NCBI GenBank assembly: GCA_905221605.1
Contig: CAJNDS010001302.1
Coordinates: 312,001-322,500 of the forward strand
Direction: 5' to 3'
Length of the DNA stretch: 10,500 nucleotides
From: Symbiodinium natans
Taxonomy: Eukaryota; Sar; Dinophyceae; Suessiales; Symbiodiniaceae
Translations under genes and position numbers: made by a program
Shown here: positions 7,628-10,500 of the stretch, piece after piece
How the letters are laid out: each line of letters starts with the position of its first letter
How positions within the stretch are numbered: position 1 is the stretch's first letter
Notes under the pieces: model-generated
The model's input: only the letters and a program-made list of their open reading frames with translations
What the model was told of the DNA's origin: nothing
Database searches by the model: none

Positions 7628-7863
7628 GAGGGGTGTGCATCCAGCCCCCCCAGCCCCCCCCTGCCTGTGTTATCAAAAGCTGGACATGTCTGCGTCAGAG
7701 AAATCTCTAGCTGCTAGCTTTCAATTGTTCATTCTGCCACGAAAATCCTCTCTCCCCTCTTTAGTTTCATAGAGGACCTCCTACTATTTGTCTGATTCTA
7801 TGGGCAAGCCTCTATTCCGTTTACACTTGAAAAGTCCTACTGAGAGGTGGAGGAACTAGAGGG

Positions 7864-7887
7864 TTTCCTGCAAGAAAATGCAGGGAA
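7864..7887. repeat. short inverted repeat (hairpin)
   Basis: TTTCCTGCA and TGCAGGGAA flank a 6-base loop (AGAAAA). Pairing is complete except for one G-T pair. It is too weak and isolated to call a regulatory site. Confidence 0.6.
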
Positions 7888-8028
7888 TCTATCGGGTTTT
7901 CCTTTGATTCCTACGAAAATGTAGAGCAACCTACAGGTATTCCGAATAAATAACGTCCAAGGAAACCCAACCCCTGGCCGATTATCCCACCCCCCACAAA
8001 ACAACATGCGAAAAAAATCAATCCTAAA

Positions 8029-8045
8029 CCAAGAATCATTCTTGG
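8029..8045. repeat. perfect 8-bp inverted repeat, 1-base centre
   Basis: CCAAGAAT and ATTCTTGG flank a single C. The symmetry is exact. No function can be inferred. Confidence 0.9.
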
Positions 8046-8298
8046 CCCTGTGCTCCTCGCCGAACCTGTACCGTCAAGCAGGTACACCATTCGAAGGCTT
8101 GTGCGCGGTGCCGTGATCTGAGGTATTCACCATCTGTTGTTGACGCCGCATGGGCAGTGAATTGAAATATTCCTGCGCAAGTACATTGCAGGGACTTGAA
8201 GTTGCCTCTTGTTTTGTGGTGGGTTTTGGCTCACTTCGCTAAAGGCGGGAGTCGTGTGTAGATGATTGTAGATGCCTGGCAGCAGTCTGTTTTTGCAG

Positions 8299-8371
8299 CG
8301 CAGCGGTAATTGCGGCAGTCCGAGGGTCCGAGAGCAAGTCCGAATCCAAGATTCAGATTTCGAAAACATAA
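8299..8371 (+). CDS. probable exon preceding the terminal exon
   Basis: A 73-base segment follows a strong acceptor (CTGTTTTTGCAG, ending 8298) and is followed by a consensus donor (GTAAGT at 8372-8377). The terminal exon requires this one to end with one extra base, which it does. The frame this fixes is open throughout and reads 24 residues rich in Arg, Ser, Glu and Asp (ending S-D-F-E-N-I), plus the first base of a Ser codon. Alternatively the same frame runs back to an ATG at 8272, immediately after an in-frame stop, and the segment would then be a first exon of 100 bases giving a 63-residue protein with the terminal exon. I cannot choose between an internal and a first exon. No domain is visible. 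Minus-strand frames also cross this segment, without domains. Confidence 0.38.
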
Positions 8372-8683
8372 GTAAGTGTCACTTGTCGCACATCCTTCCC
8401 GTTGGGGAGCTTCAATGATGAGCTCGTCACTTCGCTGAGCTACTTGGCAGCGACTTTTTGCCATCAGCTCCCCTGGGTTGGGTCCTTGGGTGTTCCTTCG
8501 GTCGAGGCTGAGCGGCTACAAGCATCGCATAGTGTTCTCCTCGGCGACTGCCGGACCGAACGTGTTCGTCCCCATAATGTGAACATGCGTCAGACCCCCT
8601 GCATGGCGGTTTATTCGGATGCGAAAGGGTTGGATTGTCTTCCTGGGTGGCTCTAGCTTGTTTTCTGGTTTCTTGTTTTGCAG
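8372..8683 (+). other. probable 312-base GT-AG intron
   Basis: It begins GTAAGTGTC and ends with a pyrimidine-rich tract and TTGTTTTGCAG. A plus-strand frame of 84 codons within it (8402-8656) has no recognisable domain and no exon-like borders that would keep phase with the terminal exon. Confidence 0.38.
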
Positions 8684-8775
8684 GCATGGATGGAAGAATG
8701 GATTATGCGGCGCGGCATGCCTTTATCGAGAAGTTAGACATGGGCTTGGACGAGTACATGGCCCTGGATGCTTGA
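8684..8775 (+). CDS. terminal exon with Aly/REF- or FoP-like C-terminal LD motif
   Basis: After a strong acceptor (TTCTTGTTTTGCAG, ending 8683) the segment reads, from its third base, 29 residues ending in FIEKLDMGLDEYMALDA and a TGA at 8773-8775. The pattern LD-x-x-LD-x-Y-M four residues before the stop resembles the C-terminal UAP56-binding motif of Aly/REF (THO complex subunit 4) and the repeated LD-x-x-LD-x-YM units of the FoP/CHTOP C-terminal domain, which bind the nuclear RNA helicase UAP56/DDX39 in mRNA export. That link rests on the motif alone: no RRM or Arg-Gly region is visible upstream in this window. The first two bases complete a Ser codon begun in 8299-8371, so both exons agree in phase. 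The frame also has its own ATG at 8686. It could be a chance match to a short motif. Confidence 0.42.
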
Positions 8776-8937
8776 ATGCAAGCTCTCGAGCCCTGGAACT
8801 GGCCCCGACGACTAGTGAAAGCTGTCCATGCACTAGATCAGAAGTTCCGTAGCATCAGAGATGTTTATAGCCCATTGGATCCGATTAAATCCTTTCTTGA
8901 GTGTGAGGGAGAGAGAGCGCGAGATTTCCTTCCTTGA
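8776..8937 (+). other. same-frame open continuation after the TGA
   Basis: Directly after the TGA at 8773-8775 the same frame begins with ATG and stays open for 53 further codons to a TGA at 8935-8937, including an ALEPWNWPRRLVKAVHALDQ segment. It may be 3' untranslated sequence that happens to be open, a readthrough extension, or coding if the TGA is recoded. Openness over this length is not strong evidence by itself. I recognise no domain. Confidence 0.15.
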
Positions 8938-9031
8938 TTTAGATTGTCCCGCGCCCATGCGTCGACATTGTAGTGGCATGGAAAATGGACATGGAAATGG
9001 ATCGATGACCGGCTTTCGGGAACTTTTTGCA
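8938..9031. other. unassigned spacer
   Basis: Ordinary composition with ATGGAAATGGA-type words near 8980-9002. Overlapping frames on both strands show no domains. Confidence 0.3.
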
Positions 9032-9075
9032 GTGACGGTACGTCCCCCACGTTTGCCGCGCAAAACGTGGGTCAC
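9032..9075. repeat. interrupted inverted repeat
   Basis: The inner stem CCCACGTTT (9046-9054) and AAACGTGGG (9063-9071) is perfect with an 8-base loop. An outer GTGAC (9032-9036) pairs with GTCAC (9071-9075, sharing one base with the inner stem) across an asymmetric bulge. It lies directly before the G-rich tract. Confidence 0.65.
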
Positions 9076-9076
9076 C

Positions 9077-9137
9077 GGGAGGGTGGGGGTTGGTTGGTGG
9101 GGGTTGGTTGGGGGTTGGTTGGTTGGGGTGGGGGGTT
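9077..9137. repeat. G-rich GGGGGTTGGTTGG tract
   Basis: Repeated runs of three to six G separated by TT, in units of about 11-13 bases. There are more than enough G runs for a quadruplex on the plus strand. The reverse complement reads as CCAACCAACCCCC units. Confidence 0.85.
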
Positions 9138-9890
9138 ACGCCCCAAAACGCTGCAAAACTTTTATGCCTACTCTAGCAAACCCTCTGCATTGTGTGTCGA
9201 ATCCTTTGCGCCTGCCAATGAATTTGATAGGTCGTAATGCAATCTACAAGCCTTCTCCAAGTTCAAGATTTACTAGTCCAACCGAGATCTGATGAGATCT
9301 GAGCACTCGCATCAAGAACGTGCGGCAAACATGGGGGGCGTACCCTAGACTTAGTCGATGTCGATGGATTGCAGGAAAAGGGGTAATGAACCAAGAAAGA
9401 ATCAGCAGGAAGTTTCTTCAAATCTTTTTCCAAGGATGACTCATCCCGGGTCGCTGCTTGACTGTGAATGGGGTGGTCAGGTGCAGGTTGCTGCTCGCAT
9501 TCTCCATGGGTGGTCTAGTAGGATTTTGCCGGAAAGTATCCTAGACAGAAATGAACACGAACACGCATTGACTCTTTGCGTCAAGCTCCCAAGATAGTTT
9601 CGCCAAGCCGCGCTGCCATCTTTAGATTCTGGTGTGAGGTGGTGCCTCAGAGGAAGTCATGGGTGTTTTCGCATAGCGTTCACAACATCTGCGCAGATTA
9701 CCCGCAGAGTAGTTACAATGCATCTGCGCGTGCAGGAAAGCATCTTGTAGGACAATCTTGGACTGCCCTGATCTTGGCTTGAATCTGCTCCAACGCTTAA
9801 GATAAACAAACCACTCGGCACGTTCCATGGTGGGCAACTCCCGATACGTTTGATGTGATGTGACACGAGAAGCCCTCATTCATTAAAAAC
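9138..9890. other. unassigned DNA
   Basis: Contains a small tandem duplication (GAGATCTGAT and GAGATCTGAG at 9284-9303). Frames of 60-85 codons on both strands show no domain, motif or convincing splice pair. I see no RNA gene. Confidence 0.35.
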
Positions 9891-9962
9891 ATGCGAGGCG
9901 CTCAGCAACCGTCAGCCTTAGTGTCTCACCCTCAGAGCCAAGCAAGTTCTCTCTCACCCACC

Positions 9963-10238
9963 ATGCCGACCTTCCACAAACCAAAGCAAAAAACACTGAA
10001 GCCCTTGCCCGAGGCACGACTCGCTGAGGAGCTGGGCATTTCCCCCACTGACCTCTCCTTCCTTGAGTTTCTCGGGCCTTTTCCACAATTTTTTGTCTTG
10101 GGTTTAGGCCCAGGCATCCTTGCCTTCTTCCAACATACGCAGTGCTGCTTCCTGTGCACTACACATGAAGGGTGTCAAGATATCGAAGTTGTGCAGTGCA
10201 AGGTGTGCAGGGAGTCAGCAGGCTTGGTTTCGGGTTGA
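9963..10238 (+). CDS. possible start exon or small protein with two CxxC knuckles
   Basis: The frame runs 91 codons from an ATG in favourable eukaryotic context (CACCATG); it is also open upstream to 9891. Residues 1-14 are basic and proline-containing (HKPKQKTLKPLP). Residues 17-31 are a helix-like EARLAEELGISPTDL. Residues 31-56 are hydrophobic and Phe-rich, possibly a membrane segment. The tail holds C62-x2-C65 and C79-x2-C82, separated by 13 residues, the spacing of a small zinc ribbon. A donor-like AAG|GTGTGC at 10203 would cut between the last two cysteines, so if that donor is used the ribbon is not encoded as read here. I do not recognise the family. A minus-strand frame of 75 codons overlaps it. 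The order basic, hydrophobic, Cys-paired is more protein-like than other frames in the window. Confidence 0.3.
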   Translation: MPTFHKPKQKTLKPLPEARLAEELGISPTDLSFLEFLGPFPQFFVLGLGPGILAFFQHTQCCFLCTTHEGCQDIEVVQCKVCRESAGLVSG

Positions 10239-10500
10239 TGTAGTTTCGTGCACATGTAAAGGTCCAGGTCGCTGGTTCTGGGAAAGTTGTTGGACTCACT
10301 GGCCAGGCTAAAGGTCGCCATTTGTGCGTAATTATTTGTGCTGGTTCTCAGTGATTATTCCAGTCAGTGGTGGCGGATGGTTGCACTTCTCAAACGCCCG
10401 ATCTGTGCCAATTATCGCTGCCCACGATCGCTTCGCAGCTGTTCTTGTGCTTTCACTTCACGTATCTTCTCGTCATGCTGCTCTCAGTAGACAGTGCATC
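10239..10500. other. unassigned right end
   Basis: Ordinary composition with no repeat and no frame with visible domains. If the CxxC frame at 9963 is a first exon, this could be the start of its intron. Confidence 0.3.

Larger units (their letters stand above)
7006..8298. other. possible intron / unassigned region
   Basis: If the exon model is right, this is a GT-AG intron. It contains a pair of diverged direct repeats (7461-7627), C-rich runs near 7645-7668 and 7986-7995, and two short inverted repeats. The overlapping frames through 7120-7770 on both strands show no domains. The stretches 7012-7420 and 7670-7865 hold nothing else I can name. Confidence 0.3.

Noticed and set aside
7371-7772. 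133-codon plus-strand frame with several Cys residues
   Set aside because: The CKCGGCG stretch comes from the direct repeat and G-rich runs, no zinc-binding spacing is kept between units, and the overlapping minus frame is even longer.

Overview
The window looks like gene-poor nuclear DNA of a eukaryote with roughly balanced base composition. It has no compact operons, no long uninterrupted reading frames and no Shine-Dalgarno-led genes. It carries a lot of simple-sequence and minisatellite DNA, and the only coding signals I can support are short and flanked by GT-AG splice-like sites. A protist or alga with intron-containing genes would fit, but nothing here fixes the lineage, and no rRNA, tRNA or well-known long protein is present.

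Layout. 1-300 is a 9-bp tandem repeat field whose units switch orientation near position 92. 480-690 is a degenerate T/G-rich stretch. 760-1030 is a G-rich minisatellite with a 10-bp unit. 1370-2025 holds three related GC-rich boxes, each followed by a GAAA-type tail, with long purine-rich tracts between them. 2030-6060 is mostly unassigned. It contains a GTTT/GCTT microsatellite, an 18-bp perfect palindrome, a GA-rich hairpin with a GAA tract, and two unrecognised minus-strand frames of about 185 codons. A single C2H2 zinc-finger-like segment lies near 6200-6275 (+).

The best coding evidence is at 6.8-8.8 kb (+). A terminal exon (8684-8775) ends in a short acidic LD-x-x-LD-x-Y-M motif, resembling the C-terminal UAP56-binding/FoP-type tail of Aly/REF and CHTOP mRNA-export adaptors. 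An upstream exon (8299-8371) with a strong acceptor and a GTAAGT donor joins it in the correct phase, and a third possible exon (6921-7005) also fits by phase. No RRM was found, so the family call is tentative. The model could also be a two-exon gene for a 63-residue protein. At the right end, 9963-10238 (+) reads as a start exon: a basic N-terminus, a hydrophobic stretch, and two CxxC knuckles spaced like a zinc ribbon.

I see no CRISPR array, phage, operon-type defence system or complete transposon. The candidates for something undescribed are the short splice-consistent gene with the LD-motif tail, the CxxC frame, and the repeated box-plus-GAAA-tail units, which look like 3' ends of short retroelements.
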